From: Pseudomonas sp. H9
GTDB taxonomy: Bacteria > Pseudomonadota > Gammaproteobacteria > Pseudomonadales > Pseudomonadaceae
Direction of reading: 5' to 3'
Length of the DNA: 64,000 nucleotides
Assembly: GCF_004353925.1 (NCBI RefSeq)
Contig: NZ_SMOK01000027.1
Span: 182,847 to 246,846 of the forward strand
The stretch's first letter is position 1. Every line of letters begins with the position of its first letter. Positions 17,376 through 24,925 of this stretch are shown one piece after another. The notes beneath the pieces are model-generated. The model had not been told where the DNA came from. It did no database searches and worked only from the letters and a program-made list of their open reading frames with translations. The translations under genes were made by a program, and so were the position numbers.

Positions 17376-17768
17376 GCCACTTTGCGCCGTTAGTGCGCAC
17401 GCGTGCCACCTTTTAGCGCGCGGTCAGATCCTACATCTTTAAACAGCTGTCACCCCGGGAAATCGCGCCTTGGGTGACACTTGTTTATGTCGTTTCTGGG
17501 CATCCTTCCCACAAGTGCTACCGAATTGCTCAGCTCACCAATGCAGTGGCGCTAGCACGCTGGTTTTCGCTAAAGGCACTACGCTGTAGCAGTTGCCATA
17601 TAGACGCTGCGCGACGTCGTTTTTGGGTTTTATTGAATGCTCATTCAATTTCCGGCATGGCATTTGCGTTGCGATTGGCAAAGCCCCTGCATTCGAATCG
17701 GGGCCGTGAAAAAAAAAGAGCCCGTGCCTGCCTGAGGCGCACCCTGCATTGTGTGAGGAGAGACCGCG
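17376..17768. other. gbdR upstream region
   Basis: A 393-bp region between sdaA and gbdR with an AT-richer centre, an 8-bp inverted repeat at 17632-17649 (listed separately), a GCCCC...GGGGC hairpin near 17688-17703 followed by a run of nine As, and GAGGAG before the gbdR ATG. No other gene is supported; longer open frames here start inside GC-rich DNA without ribosome sites. Confidence 0.5.
17632..17649. promoter_or_regulatory. Perfect inverted repeat upstream of gbdR, TetR/BetI-like operator candidate
   Basis: ATTGAATG-CT-CATTCAAT is a perfect 8-2-8 palindrome 120 bp before gbdR. Operators of TetR-family repressors, including choline-responsive BetI, have this general form. No TetR gene lies in the window, so the protein would act in trans. 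Confidence 0.45.
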
Positions 17769-18872
17769 ATGACGTCGTACAACTCCGGGACCCCAACCCA
17801 GAACCGCACACCCCAATCCATCGGCTTCCTGTTGCTGGATAACTTCACCCTCATCTCCCTGGCCTCCGCGGTCGAACCGCTGCGCATGGCCAACCAGCTT
17901 TCCGGCAGAGAGCTGTATCGCTGGAGCACCTTGAGTGTGGACGGAGGACAAGTGTGGGCCAGCGACGGCTTGCAGATCACTCCCGATGCATCAATGCACA
18001 AGGCACCGCCCATGGACACGGTGATTGTCTGCGGCGGTATCGGCATTCAGCGCACCGTGACCCGTGAACATGTGACCTGGCTGCAGAGCCAGGCACGCCA
18101 GTCGCGCCGTTTGGGTGCGGTGTGCACTGGGAGCTGGGCGCTGGCTTGCGCCGGGTTGCTTGACGGTTTCGATTGCAGCGTCCACTGGGAATGTCTGGCC
18201 GCGATGCAGGAAGCCTTCCCACGGGTGAGCATGAGCACCCGCCTGTTCACCCTCGACCGCAACCGGTTTACCAGTTCAGGCGGCACTGCACCGCTGGACA
18301 TGATGCTGCACCTGATCAGCCGCGATCATGGCCGCGAACTGTCGGCAGCGATTTCCGAGATGTTCGTCTACGAGCGTATTCGCAACGAGCAGGATCATCA
18401 GCGCGTGCCGCTCAAGCACATGCTCGGCACCAACCAGCCGAAGTTGCAGGAAATCGTTGCGTTGATGGAGGCCAACCTGGAAGAGCCGATCGACCTGGAT
18501 GAACTGGCAGTGTATGTGTCGGTGTCGCGGCGCCAGCTTGAGCGGTTGTTCCAGAAGTACCTGCATTGTTCGCCGTCGCGCTATTACCTGAAGCTGCGCT
18601 TGATCCGTGCCCGACAACTGCTCAAGCAAACGCCGATGTCGATCATTGAGGTGGCGTCGGTGTGTGGCTTCGTTTCCACGCCGCACTTCTCCAAGTGCTA
18701 CCGCGAGTACTTCGGTATTCCACCGCGTGATGAGCGTGTGGGTTCCAACACGGCGCAACAGGTGGCGATGATGCCGATACCGCAGGCGATGGTGTTGTCG
18801 CCACTGGCAGGGCCGATGTCGGCGTTGAGCCAGGCGCGTAATGAGTCGACGTTTGCCAGTGTGAGGCTTTAA
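17769..18872 (+). CDS. gbdR: AraC/GlxA-type activator of glycine betaine catabolism
   Basis: A 367-residue regulator. Residues about 15-200 form a DJ-1/PfpI-like ligand domain (GFLLLDNFTLISLASAVEPLRMAN, then GAVCTGSWALACAGLLDG), and the C-terminal half has two AraC helix-turn-helix motifs (ISVSRRQLERLFQKYL-like, then IEVASVCGFVSTPHFSKCYREYFG). In P. aeruginosa GbdR senses glycine betaine and dimethylglycine and activates gbc, dgc, sox and cbc genes, all present around this locus. GAGGAG precedes the ATG. A REPIN follows. Confidence 0.95.
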   Translation: MTSYNSGTPTQNRTPQSIGFLLLDNFTLISLASAVEPLRMANQLSGRELYRWSTLSVDGGQVWASDGLQITPDASMHKAPPMDTVIVCGGIGIQRTVTREHVTWLQSQARQSRRLGAVCTGSWALACAGLLDGFDCSVHWECLAAMQEAFPRVSMSTRLFTLDRNRFTSSGGTAPLDMMLHLISRDHGRELSAAISEMFVYERIRNEQDHQRVPLKHMLGTNQPKLQEIVALMEANLEEPIDLDELAVYVSVSRRQLERLFQKYLHCSPSRYYLKLRLIRARQLLKQTPMSIIEVASVCGFVSTPHFSKCYREYFGIPPRDERVGSNTAQQVAMMPIPQAMVLSPLAGPMSALSQARNESTFASVRL

Positions 18873-18879
18873 ATCGCAG

Positions 18880-18928
18880 ATCGCGGGGCAAGCCCGCTCC
18901 CACAGTGGGAGCGGGCTTGCCCCGCGAT
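18880..18928. repeat. REPIN, perfect palindrome, after gbdR
   Basis: A 49-bp palindrome with 24-bp arms and a single central A. Its right REP is the boundary of the tandem array that follows. Confidence 0.94.
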
Positions 18929-18930
18929 GC

Positions 18931-19345
18931 TGTCAACGATTCTGAAACTGCGCCAACGCTGGCAATAACTGCTGTTCAATGGCCTGACGCACAGCAGGCA
19001 GGATGGTCGCATTGCCGGTGTACATCTGCTCAACCATGCCCTTGAGGGCTTTGGCCCGTGGCTCCCACAGGTTGATCTACCCCCTGTGGGAGCGGGCTTG
19101 CCTTTGGCCCGTGGCTCCCACAGGTTGATCTACCCCCTGTGGGAGCGGGCTTGCCCCGCGATGCTGTCAACGATTCTGAAACTGCGCCAACGCTGGCAAT
19201 AACTGCTGTTCAATGGCCTGACGCACAGCAGGCAGGATGGTCGCATTGCCGGTGTACATCTGCTCAACCATGCCCTTGAGGGCCTTGGCCCGTGGCTCCC
19301 ACAGGTTGATCTACCCCCTGTGGGAGCGGGCTTGCCCCGCGATGC
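18931..19345. repeat. Tandem duplication of a gene 3' end joined to a truncated REPIN
   Basis: Two extra copies of the last 44 codons of the gene at 19348-19602 lie downstream of it, each fused to a partial REPIN. Unit A is 234 bp (18931-19164), unit B 181 bp (19165-19345); the 53-bp difference is a nested duplication (19050-19102 repeated at 19103-19155). Copies differ by single bases (GGCCTTGG in B; TTCGATGG in the intact gene), so the event is recent. The junction lies at a short match between the gene sequence CCGTGGCTC and REP sequence CCCGCTCC. The copies are non-functional fragments without start codons. Confidence 0.95.
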
Positions 19346-19347
19346 TG

Positions 19348-19602
19348 TCAACGATTCTGAAACTGCGCCAACGCTGGCAATAACTGCTGTTCGATGGCCT
19401 GACGCACAGCAGGCAGGATGGTCGCATTGCCGGTGTACATCTGCTCAACCATGCCCTTGAGGGCTTTGGCCCGTGGCTCGCTCAACCCTCGCACGGCGTA
19501 TTCGCAGGCTTGTTCGGCGCTGGCATCGGCAGGCATCTCGAAGCCCAGGGCGCGCAGTTGGCCCAGCAGGTCGTCTTGATCAATCAAATCGGCATGCATC
19601 AT
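19348..19602 (-). CDS. Small hypothetical protein
   Basis: An 84-residue soluble protein that I cannot assign. MMHADLIDQDDLLGQLRALGFEMPADASAEQACEYAVRGL is acidic and helical; the C-terminal half (VRQAIEQQLLPALAQFQNR) is amphipathic. The first of two adjacent ATGs is chosen because AAGGACAACAGCC precedes it. Its 3' end has been copied twice downstream with REP sequence, but the gene itself is intact. It is read toward gbdR. Confidence 0.7.
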   Translation of the reverse strand: MMHADLIDQDDLLGQLRALGFEMPADASAEQACEYAVRGLSEPRAKALKGMVEQMYTGNATILPAVRQAIEQQLLPALAQFQNR

Positions 19603-19726
19603 GGCTGTTGTCCTTGTTTGCAGGTGATCGCAGTCGATTCTGTGGGCGCTGGAGCAGGGCGGCAAGGGCAGAATGTCGCAATGGCAGCTTTACCTATGAA
19701 CAGGTCGTTTTCGGGTAAATACACGG

Positions 19727-19749
19727 GTAGAAGCGGGCTTGCCCCGCGA
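19727..19749. repeat. Solo REP abutting the cdhB stop codon
   Basis: One REP core (AGCGGGCTTGCCCCGCGAT) without a partner. Its last T is the first base of the minus-strand TGA stop of cdhB as read on the plus strand (TCA at 19750-19752). Confidence 0.85.
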
Positions 19750-20220
19750 TCAGTGCGGCAACCCGATCACCCGCCCAACAAACGCAGGTGCTGGTAAATC
19801 ACCCTGCTCATCAACAACCCCCTGCAAACGCGCCGCAACCTCAGGCGTGAACGGTGCCGAGCGCGGCCCGGCCAGATTCACATGCAGCAGCATCTGCTCA
19901 CTGGCCGCCAGGGCTTCGTCAAAACCCTCGCGGTGCAGGCTGTGGTACAGGTGCAGGCGCTTGCGATCAAAGCCGATGACCTGTGTCTGTACCCATACCT
20001 GGGTGCCGAGCTTTACCTCGTGCAGGTAGTTCAGGTGGCACTCCAGAGTGAACAGCGAGTTGCCACTGACGCTGCGGTTTTCACTGTCGAGGCCGATGCG
20101 GTCCATGAACGCATCGGTGGCGTAGCTGAATATCAGCAGGTAGAAGGCATCGCGCAGGTGCCCGTTGTAGTCGACCCAGTCCGCCAGGACTGGGGTTTCG
20201 TAGGTGGTCAATGCAGGCAT
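19750..20220 (-). CDS. cdhB: Betainyl-CoA thioesterase (carnitine catabolism)
   Basis: A 156-residue hot-dog-fold thioesterase. VLADWVDYNGHLRDAFYLLIFSYATDAFM is the catalytic region with the conserved Asp of the 4HBT type, and RLHLYHSLHREG is a typical strand. In the P. aeruginosa carnitine pathway it hydrolyses betainyl-CoA, made by CdhC, to glycine betaine. Last gene of caiX-cdhC-cdhA-cdhB; 13 bp separate it from cdhA. Confidence 0.88.
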   Translation of the reverse strand: MPALTTYETPVLADWVDYNGHLRDAFYLLIFSYATDAFMDRIGLDSENRSVSGNSLFTLECHLNYLHEVKLGTQVWVQTQVIGFDRKRLHLYHSLHREGFDEALAASEQMLLHVNLAGPRSAPFTPEVAARLQGVVDEQGDLPAPAFVGRVIGLPH

Positions 20221-20233
20221 TCTGGGGCTCCGG

Positions 20234-21199
20234 TCAGTCGCTGAAATCCATGCCGTGTCGGGTTTTGGTGGTTTTTACTGCGTCCAGCACGGCCAGCAGG
20301 CAATCATCACGATAGCGCTCCAGCGCACTAATGCTGCGCTCGCCCAGTTGTTCGCTGGTGCCTTCTACCACCGCATCGATCAAGTTGTCGGTTAACGCTG
20401 GGGCGGGCAGGTACGTCCAGGGTAGCTGCAATGCTGGGCCGAACTGGGCCATGAAGTGGCGCATGCCAGCATCACCACCGGCCAGGGTGTAGGTCAGGAA
20501 GGTGCCCATGAATGACCAGCGCAAGCCTGCACCAAAGCGGATGGCATCGTCGATTTCCCCGGTGCTTGCCACGCCGTCGTTGACCAGATGCAGCGCTTCG
20601 CGCCACAACGCTTCGAGCAGGCGGTCGGCGATAAAGCCGGGGACTTCCTTGCGCACATGCAGCGGGCGCATGCCCAAAGCGGTATATACCGTTTTTGCTG
20701 CATCGATGGCCTCTTGCGCTGTTTTGTTGCCCCCGACAATTTCCACCAGTGGCAACAGGTACACCGGGTTGAACGGATGGCCGACCACGCAGCGTTCCGG
20801 GCGAGTTGCTGACGCGTAGAACTCGCTGGGCAACAGGCCTGAGGTGCTGGAACCGATCAGCGCATCGGGCTTGGCTGCAGCGCTGATTTTGCGGTGCAGG
20901 TCGAGCTTGAGGTCCAGGCGTTCCGGGGCGCTTTCCTGAATGAAGTCGGCATCGCGAACACACTCTTCGATGGTCGCAACGAAGCGCAGGCGATTCGGTG
21001 AGGCTTCGGGGGCCAGGCCCTGTTTTTCCAGCGCAGGCCAGGCATTGGCGATACGTTTGCGCAATGCCGCTTCAGCGCCGGGGGCCGGGTCCCAGGCCAC
21101 TACATCCAGGCCATGTGCCAGGGCGCGGGCTACCCAACCGCTGCCGATCACGCCACTGCCCAAGGCTGCAAAGGTCTTGATCTGTGTGATAAAGGTCAT
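20234..21199 (-). CDS. cdhA: L-carnitine 3-dehydrogenase
   Basis: A 321-residue NAD-dependent dehydrogenase of the 3-hydroxyacyl-CoA dehydrogenase fold, oxidising L-carnitine to 3-dehydrocarnitine. The nucleotide-binding loop is ALGSGVIGSGW near residues 12-22; HPFNPVYLLPLVEIVGG carries the catalytic histidine of the family, and KEVPGFIADRLLEALWREAL lies at the start of the helical C-domain. Some bacteria fuse this enzyme to a thioesterase; here the thioesterase is the next gene. Also called lcdH. Confidence 0.94.
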   Translation of the reverse strand: MTFITQIKTFAALGSGVIGSGWVARALAHGLDVVAWDPAPGAEAALRKRIANAWPALEKQGLAPEASPNRLRFVATIEECVRDADFIQESAPERLDLKLDLHRKISAAAKPDALIGSSTSGLLPSEFYASATRPERCVVGHPFNPVYLLPLVEIVGGNKTAQEAIDAAKTVYTALGMRPLHVRKEVPGFIADRLLEALWREALHLVNDGVASTGEIDDAIRFGAGLRWSFMGTFLTYTLAGGDAGMRHFMAQFGPALQLPWTYLPAPALTDNLIDAVVEGTSEQLGERSISALERYRDDCLLAVLDAVKTTKTRHGMDFSD

Positions 21200-21214
21200 C
21201 GTGTTCTCCTGCGC

Positions 21215-22099
21215 TCAGCGACGGGTGAGGTTCATTTTGGCGCGGCCTTCGGCGGGGGTAAGTACCCGTGCCCCAAGGCGGCTGAGGATTTCGCTGGCGC
21301 GTTCCACCAGTTGGCCGTTACTGGCCAGTACGCCTTTGTCGAGGTACAGGTTGTCTTCCAGGCCTACGCGCACGTTGCCGCCGAGCAACACGGCTTGTGC
21401 GGCCATGGGCATCTGCATGCGGCCAATGCCGAAGCCTGCCCAGGTAACGCCATTGGGCAGGTTGTCGACCATGGCTTTCATGGTGGCCGTGTCGGCTGGC
21501 GCGCCCCAGGGAATGCCCAGGCACAGTTGGAACAACGGATCGTCGAGCAGGCCTTCTTTGATCATCTGTTTGGCAAACCACAGGTGACCGGTGTCGAAGA
21601 TTTCCAGTTCAGCTTTGACGCCAAGCTCAGTGATGCGTTTGGCGCCCGCACGTAGCTGTGACGGGGTAGAAACGTAGATGCTGTTGCCGTCACCAAAGTT
21701 GAGGGTGCCGCAGTCCAGGGTGCAGATTTCCGGCAGCAGGGCTTCAACATGCGCCAGGCGCTCCAGCGGGCCAATCAGGTCGGTGCCTGCGCCGAATTCC
21801 AGCGGCGTTTCACCGGGGCCGATTTCCAGGTCGCCGCCCATGCCGGCGGTAAGGTTGACGATGATGTCTACATCAGACTCGCGAATGCGTTCCATCACTT
21901 CCCGGTACAGCGCTACGTCGCGGCTGAAGCGCCCGGTTTGCGGGTCGCGGACATGGCAGTGAACCACCGTGGCACCGGCTTTTGCCGCTTCAACGGCAGC
22001 GCCGGCGATTTGTTTCGGAGTAACCGGGACCAGGTGGCTCTTGCTGGCGGTATCGCCGGCGCCGGTCAGGGCGCAGGTAATAATGACGTCGTGGTTCAT
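21215..22099 (-). CDS. cdhC: 3-dehydrocarnitine cleavage enzyme (BKACE family)
   Basis: A 294-residue TIM-barrel beta-keto acid cleavage enzyme. The zinc site is in VVHCHVRDPQTGRFSRD with the HxH pair, and the substrate glutamate region is LEIFDTGHLWFAKQM; GIGRMQMPMAAQAVLLGGNVRVGLEDN is typical of the family. It cleaves 3-dehydrocarnitine with acetyl-CoA to betainyl-CoA and acetoacetate. It precedes cdhA by 15 bp. Confidence 0.94.
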   Translation of the reverse strand: MNHDVIITCALTGAGDTASKSHLVPVTPKQIAGAAVEAAKAGATVVHCHVRDPQTGRFSRDVALYREVMERIRESDVDIIVNLTAGMGGDLEIGPGETPLEFGAGTDLIGPLERLAHVEALLPEICTLDCGTLNFGDGNSIYVSTPSQLRAGAKRITELGVKAELEIFDTGHLWFAKQMIKEGLLDDPLFQLCLGIPWGAPADTATMKAMVDNLPNGVTWAGFGIGRMQMPMAAQAVLLGGNVRVGLEDNLYLDKGVLASNGQLVERASEILSRLGARVLTPAEGRAKMNLTRR

Positions 22100-22130
22100 G
22101 TGCGGTTTCCTTTGGGCGTGTTGGGGCCTT

Positions 22131-22176
22131 CGCGGGGCAAGCCCGCTCCTACCGGTAGGAGCGGGCTTGCCCCGCG
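22131..22176. repeat. REPIN, perfect palindrome, between caiX and cdhC
   Basis: A 46-bp perfect palindrome, arms of 23 bp meeting at CCGG, inside the carnitine operon. It follows the caiX stop on the minus strand and may raise caiX message relative to the enzymes. Confidence 0.95.
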
Positions 22177-22186
22177 ATACGGTCTG

Positions 22187-23131
22187 TCAGTTGGCAGTCA
22201 GCTTGAGATTGTCGGCAGCAGGCCTGCCGTCAAAGGTGGTCACGCCTTCTAACCAGCGCACCTTGTCTTCGGGATGGTCCATCAACCACTGCCGCGCCGA
22301 TTGCAGGGCATCTTTGTGTTCGAGCAGCGGCTGCATCATGCGGCTCTCGTCTTCGGCGCTGAACTTCAGGTTGCTCAGCAGGCGGCTGGCGTTGGGGCAG
22401 CGTTCGGCATAGTCGGGGGCGGTGACGGTCCACACCGTGGCACGGCCTTCGTCCGGGCCAAGCGCGTCTTCACTGCCACTGAGGTAGGTCATGTCGATGT
22501 TGACGTTCATCGGGTGCGGCGCCCAACCGAAGAACACCACCGCCTGTTTACGCCGTACGGCGCGGTCCACGGCGGCAAGCATTCCGGCCTCGCTGGACTC
22601 AACCAGCTGGAATTTGCCCAGGCCGAACTGGTTCTTGCTGATCATCGCCTTGATCTGGGTATTGGCGCCGGAGCCCGGCTCGATACCGTAAATCTTGCCG
22701 CCCAGCTCTTTTTCGAACTTGGCAATGTCGGCGAAGGTTTTCAGGCCCTGGTCGGCCAGGTACTTGGGTACAGCGAGGGTCGCGCGGGCGTCGCTCAGGC
22801 TTGGTTGATCAAGGACTTTGACCTGTTTGGCCTCGACGAACGGGGTGATGGTCTGGGTCATGATCGGGTTCCAGTAGCCGAGGAACATGTCCAGGCGCTG
22901 ATCACGGATACCGGTAAAGATGATTTGCTGCGAGGCACTGGTTTGCTTGGTCTTGTAGCCCAGGCCGTCGAGCAGCACTTGAGTCATGGCACTGGTGGCG
23001 ATCACGTCGGTCCAGTTGACCACGCCAAGGCGTACGTTTTGGCAAACAGCAGGTTCTGCGGCGAATAACGGGGATGCGAGGGGGACACTCAGGGCTAGGG
23101 GGAGCAGACTGCGGCGGATCAAGCTGTGCAT
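22187..23131 (-). CDS. caiX: Carnitine-binding periplasmic protein
   Basis: A 314-residue binding protein related to CbcX, with signal peptide MHSLIRRSLLPLALSVPLASPLFA. Cage aromatics are seen in VNWTDV, GYWNPIMTQ and GWAPHPMN. I chose ATG 23131 for the signal peptide and the GGAG 8 nt before it. No permease or ATPase accompanies it, so it presumably docks on CbcWV, as shown in P. aeruginosa. First gene of the carnitine operon, divergent from cdhR. Confidence 0.94.
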   Translation of the reverse strand: MHSLIRRSLLPLALSVPLASPLFAAEPAVCQNVRLGVVNWTDVIATSAMTQVLLDGLGYKTKQTSASQQIIFTGIRDQRLDMFLGYWNPIMTQTITPFVEAKQVKVLDQPSLSDARATLAVPKYLADQGLKTFADIAKFEKELGGKIYGIEPGSGANTQIKAMISKNQFGLGKFQLVESSEAGMLAAVDRAVRRKQAVVFFGWAPHPMNVNIDMTYLSGSEDALGPDEGRATVWTVTAPDYAERCPNASRLLSNLKFSAEDESRMMQPLLEHKDALQSARQWLMDHPEDKVRWLEGVTTFDGRPAADNLKLTAN

Positions 23132-23225
23132 GATGGCTCTCCAACGGCAGGGCGTATTGTTATTGGTCGGTCTCTTCGGACCGTGAATACACGCTACGCT
23201 GGAATCACGCTCGAAATGCGCACGG

Positions 23226-23255
23226 AGGCGACCATAACTAGCACGCAGGCGACCA
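23226..23255. promoter_or_regulatory. Candidate CdhR/GbdR operator between caiX and cdhR
   Basis: The 9-mer AGGCGACCA occurs at 23226-23234 and again at 23247-23255, a spacing of exactly 21 bp. Read on the minus strand the half-site is TGGTCGCCT, close to the GTCGC core seen upstream of cbcX and gbcB and to the TGTCGC half-site described for ArgR of the same regulator subfamily. It lies 20 bp before cdhR and about 95 bp before caiX. Confidence 0.65.
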
Positions 23256-23274
23256 GCCAAAGAGGGTGCAGCCG

Positions 23275-24222
23275 ATGCCTCAATCCATCCAGTTTTTACT
23301 CCTGCCGGGGTTCTCTGCCATGGGCTTCATTTCGGCAGTGGAGCCGCTGCGTGTGGCCAACCGCTTCAGTGGTGCGCTGTATCGCTGGAGTGTGCTGAGC
23401 CTGGATGGTGGCCCGGTGCAAGCCAGCAATGGCATGTCGGTCAATGCCGATGGCGCGCTGGCAGACAGCCAGGGAGCCAGCCTGTTGCTGGTGGTCGCTG
23501 GCTTTGAGCCGCTGGCGTGTTTTGGCCCGCGGTTGCAACAGGCGTTACGTCGCCTCGATCATGACGGGGTGATACTCGGCGGGATCGATACCGGGGCGAT
23601 GGTGCTGGCCGAGGCGGGGTTGCTCGATGGTCATCGGGCCACGCTGCACTGGGAGGCGCTGGAAGCCTTCAAAGAGCGCTATCCACGCCTTGAGGTGATT
23701 CAGGAGTTGTTCGAAATCGACCGGCGGCGCATCACCTGCGCTGGCGGTACGGCCTCGATCGACCTGATGCTGGACCTGATCGCCCAGGCGCACGGCAGCG
23801 AGCTGGCGGTAAAGGTCTCGGAGCAGTTCGTGCTGGGCCGCATTCGCCAGCGCCGGGATCACCAGCCCATGCAGATTGCTTCACGCTATGGCATCAGCAA
23901 CCGCAAACTGGTGCAGGTCATCGGCGAAATGGAACAGTGCACAGAGGTGCCGCTGAGTACCCTGGAGCTGGCGTCGAAGGTGATGGTCACCCGGCGGCAA
24001 CTGGAGCGCCTGTTCCGCCTGCACCTTGACGATACGCCGAGCAATTTCTACCTGGTGCTGCGCCTGGAGAAAGCCCGGCAACTACTGGCTCAGACGGACA
24101 TGAGCGTCACACAGGTGAGCCTGGCCTGCGGCTTCGAGTTGCCGTCTTACTTCACCCGGCGCTACAAGCGCTACTTTGGCAAGTGCCCGAGAGAGGAGCG
24201 GCAGCTGACGCGTTTGTCGTAA
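23275..24222 (+). CDS. cdhR: AraC/GlxA-type regulator of carnitine catabolism
   Basis: A 315-residue paralogue of GbdR with the same design: a PfpI-like domain (IQFLLLPGFSAMGFISAVEPLRVANRFSG start) and a C-terminal AraC DNA-binding domain (MVTRRQLERLFRLHL; VSLACGFELPSYFTRRYKRYFG). Activates caiX-cdhCAB in response to carnitine in P. aeruginosa. ATG 23275 with GAGG upstream is preferred to an in-frame GTG three codons earlier. Confidence 0.94.
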   Translation: MPQSIQFLLLPGFSAMGFISAVEPLRVANRFSGALYRWSVLSLDGGPVQASNGMSVNADGALADSQGASLLLVVAGFEPLACFGPRLQQALRRLDHDGVILGGIDTGAMVLAEAGLLDGHRATLHWEALEAFKERYPRLEVIQELFEIDRRRITCAGGTASIDLMLDLIAQAHGSELAVKVSEQFVLGRIRQRRDHQPMQIASRYGISNRKLVQVIGEMEQCTEVPLSTLELASKVMVTRRQLERLFRLHLDDTPSNFYLVLRLEKARQLLAQTDMSVTQVSLACGFELPSYFTRRYKRYFGKCPREERQLTRLS

Positions 24223-24273
24223 GTATGCTCGGGTGCACGCAATGGTGTCAGAGCAAGAGGTGATGAAGCCGCG

Positions 24274-24675
24274 TTATTGCAGCCCCAGCGACTGCAGGTA
24301 TTCCGAACGATCATCGCTGCGCTGCGCCAAACAGGTGTTCTGCGCGGTTTCGAAGGCCTTGCTGCCGGGCTTTTCAGCGAAGGTTTCGACCTTGCAGTCG
24401 GCATCACGCAACTGCTTCCAGATGACTTCGGCGTCGCGCAGGCGTTTGCTCAAATCTTCAATTTGCGCGGTCTGGCCGTTGTACTGCTCTTTGATGCGTT
24501 CAAGCTGGTCGTTGAAGGCGGTACTGAGTTCGCGCTCGGCGGTCTGGCGGCTGTAGTTGGAGCATTCGTAGTTCTGTTGGTCGGTTTCGACGTTGTCGCA
24601 GGGCGTACTTTCGTCTTCTTCCGCAATGGCACCGAACGCCAGCAACACCAGAGCCAAGCCAACCATTGATCTCAT
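24274..24675 (-). CDS. Secreted LprI-like (DUF1311) protein
   Basis: A 133-residue exported protein: signal peptide MRSMVGLALVLLAFGAIA, then a cysteine-containing helical domain with four cysteines (TPCDN, YECSN, ADCKV, NTCLAQR) and the DUF1311/LprI pattern QTAERELSTAFNDQLERIK. Relatives act as periplasmic lysozyme inhibitors, but many have no known role. A longer start (MSQMRSM) is possible; AGGAGA precedes both. Divergent from the dipeptidase gene and convergent with cdhR. Confidence 0.78.
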   Translation of the reverse strand: MRSMVGLALVLLAFGAIAEEDESTPCDNVETDQQNYECSNYSRQTAERELSTAFNDQLERIKEQYNGQTAQIEDLSKRLRDAEVIWKQLRDADCKVETFAEKPGSKAFETAQNTCLAQRSDDRSEYLQSLGLQ

Positions 24676-24793
24676 CTGCGACATTCTCCTGAAAACCGTG
24701 GAAACAGCGGCGCCGATTCTCGCTCAGCGCCGGGGCAAAGAACAGGGTAGCCGCAAGCACTGCCACCACCGAATGAAACTTGCGCCGGCCCTT

Positions 24794-24831
24794 TGTCGCG
24801 GTTTGACGCTTTCGGCAATTCCCCTGTCGTT
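24794..24831. promoter_or_regulatory. Possible GbdR half-sites before the dipeptidase operon
   Basis: TGTCGCGG (24794) and TGTCGTTT (24825) are spaced 31 bp apart, three helical turns, about 100-130 bp before the dipeptidase start. The match is weaker than at cbcX or caiX. Confidence 0.25.
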
Positions 24832-24925
24832 TTTGCATCTGGGCGACCTGGCCCCTAGGCATATGCTGGCTCCAAAGCGCCGGCAGACGATTCGGCGCAG
24901 GAACATCAAAAAAGGGGACAGCCTG

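Noticed and set aside
18931..19479. CRISPR-like array
   Set aside because: The repeats are long (181-234 bp), are copies of a gene end plus REP, have no unique spacers and no cas genes nearby.
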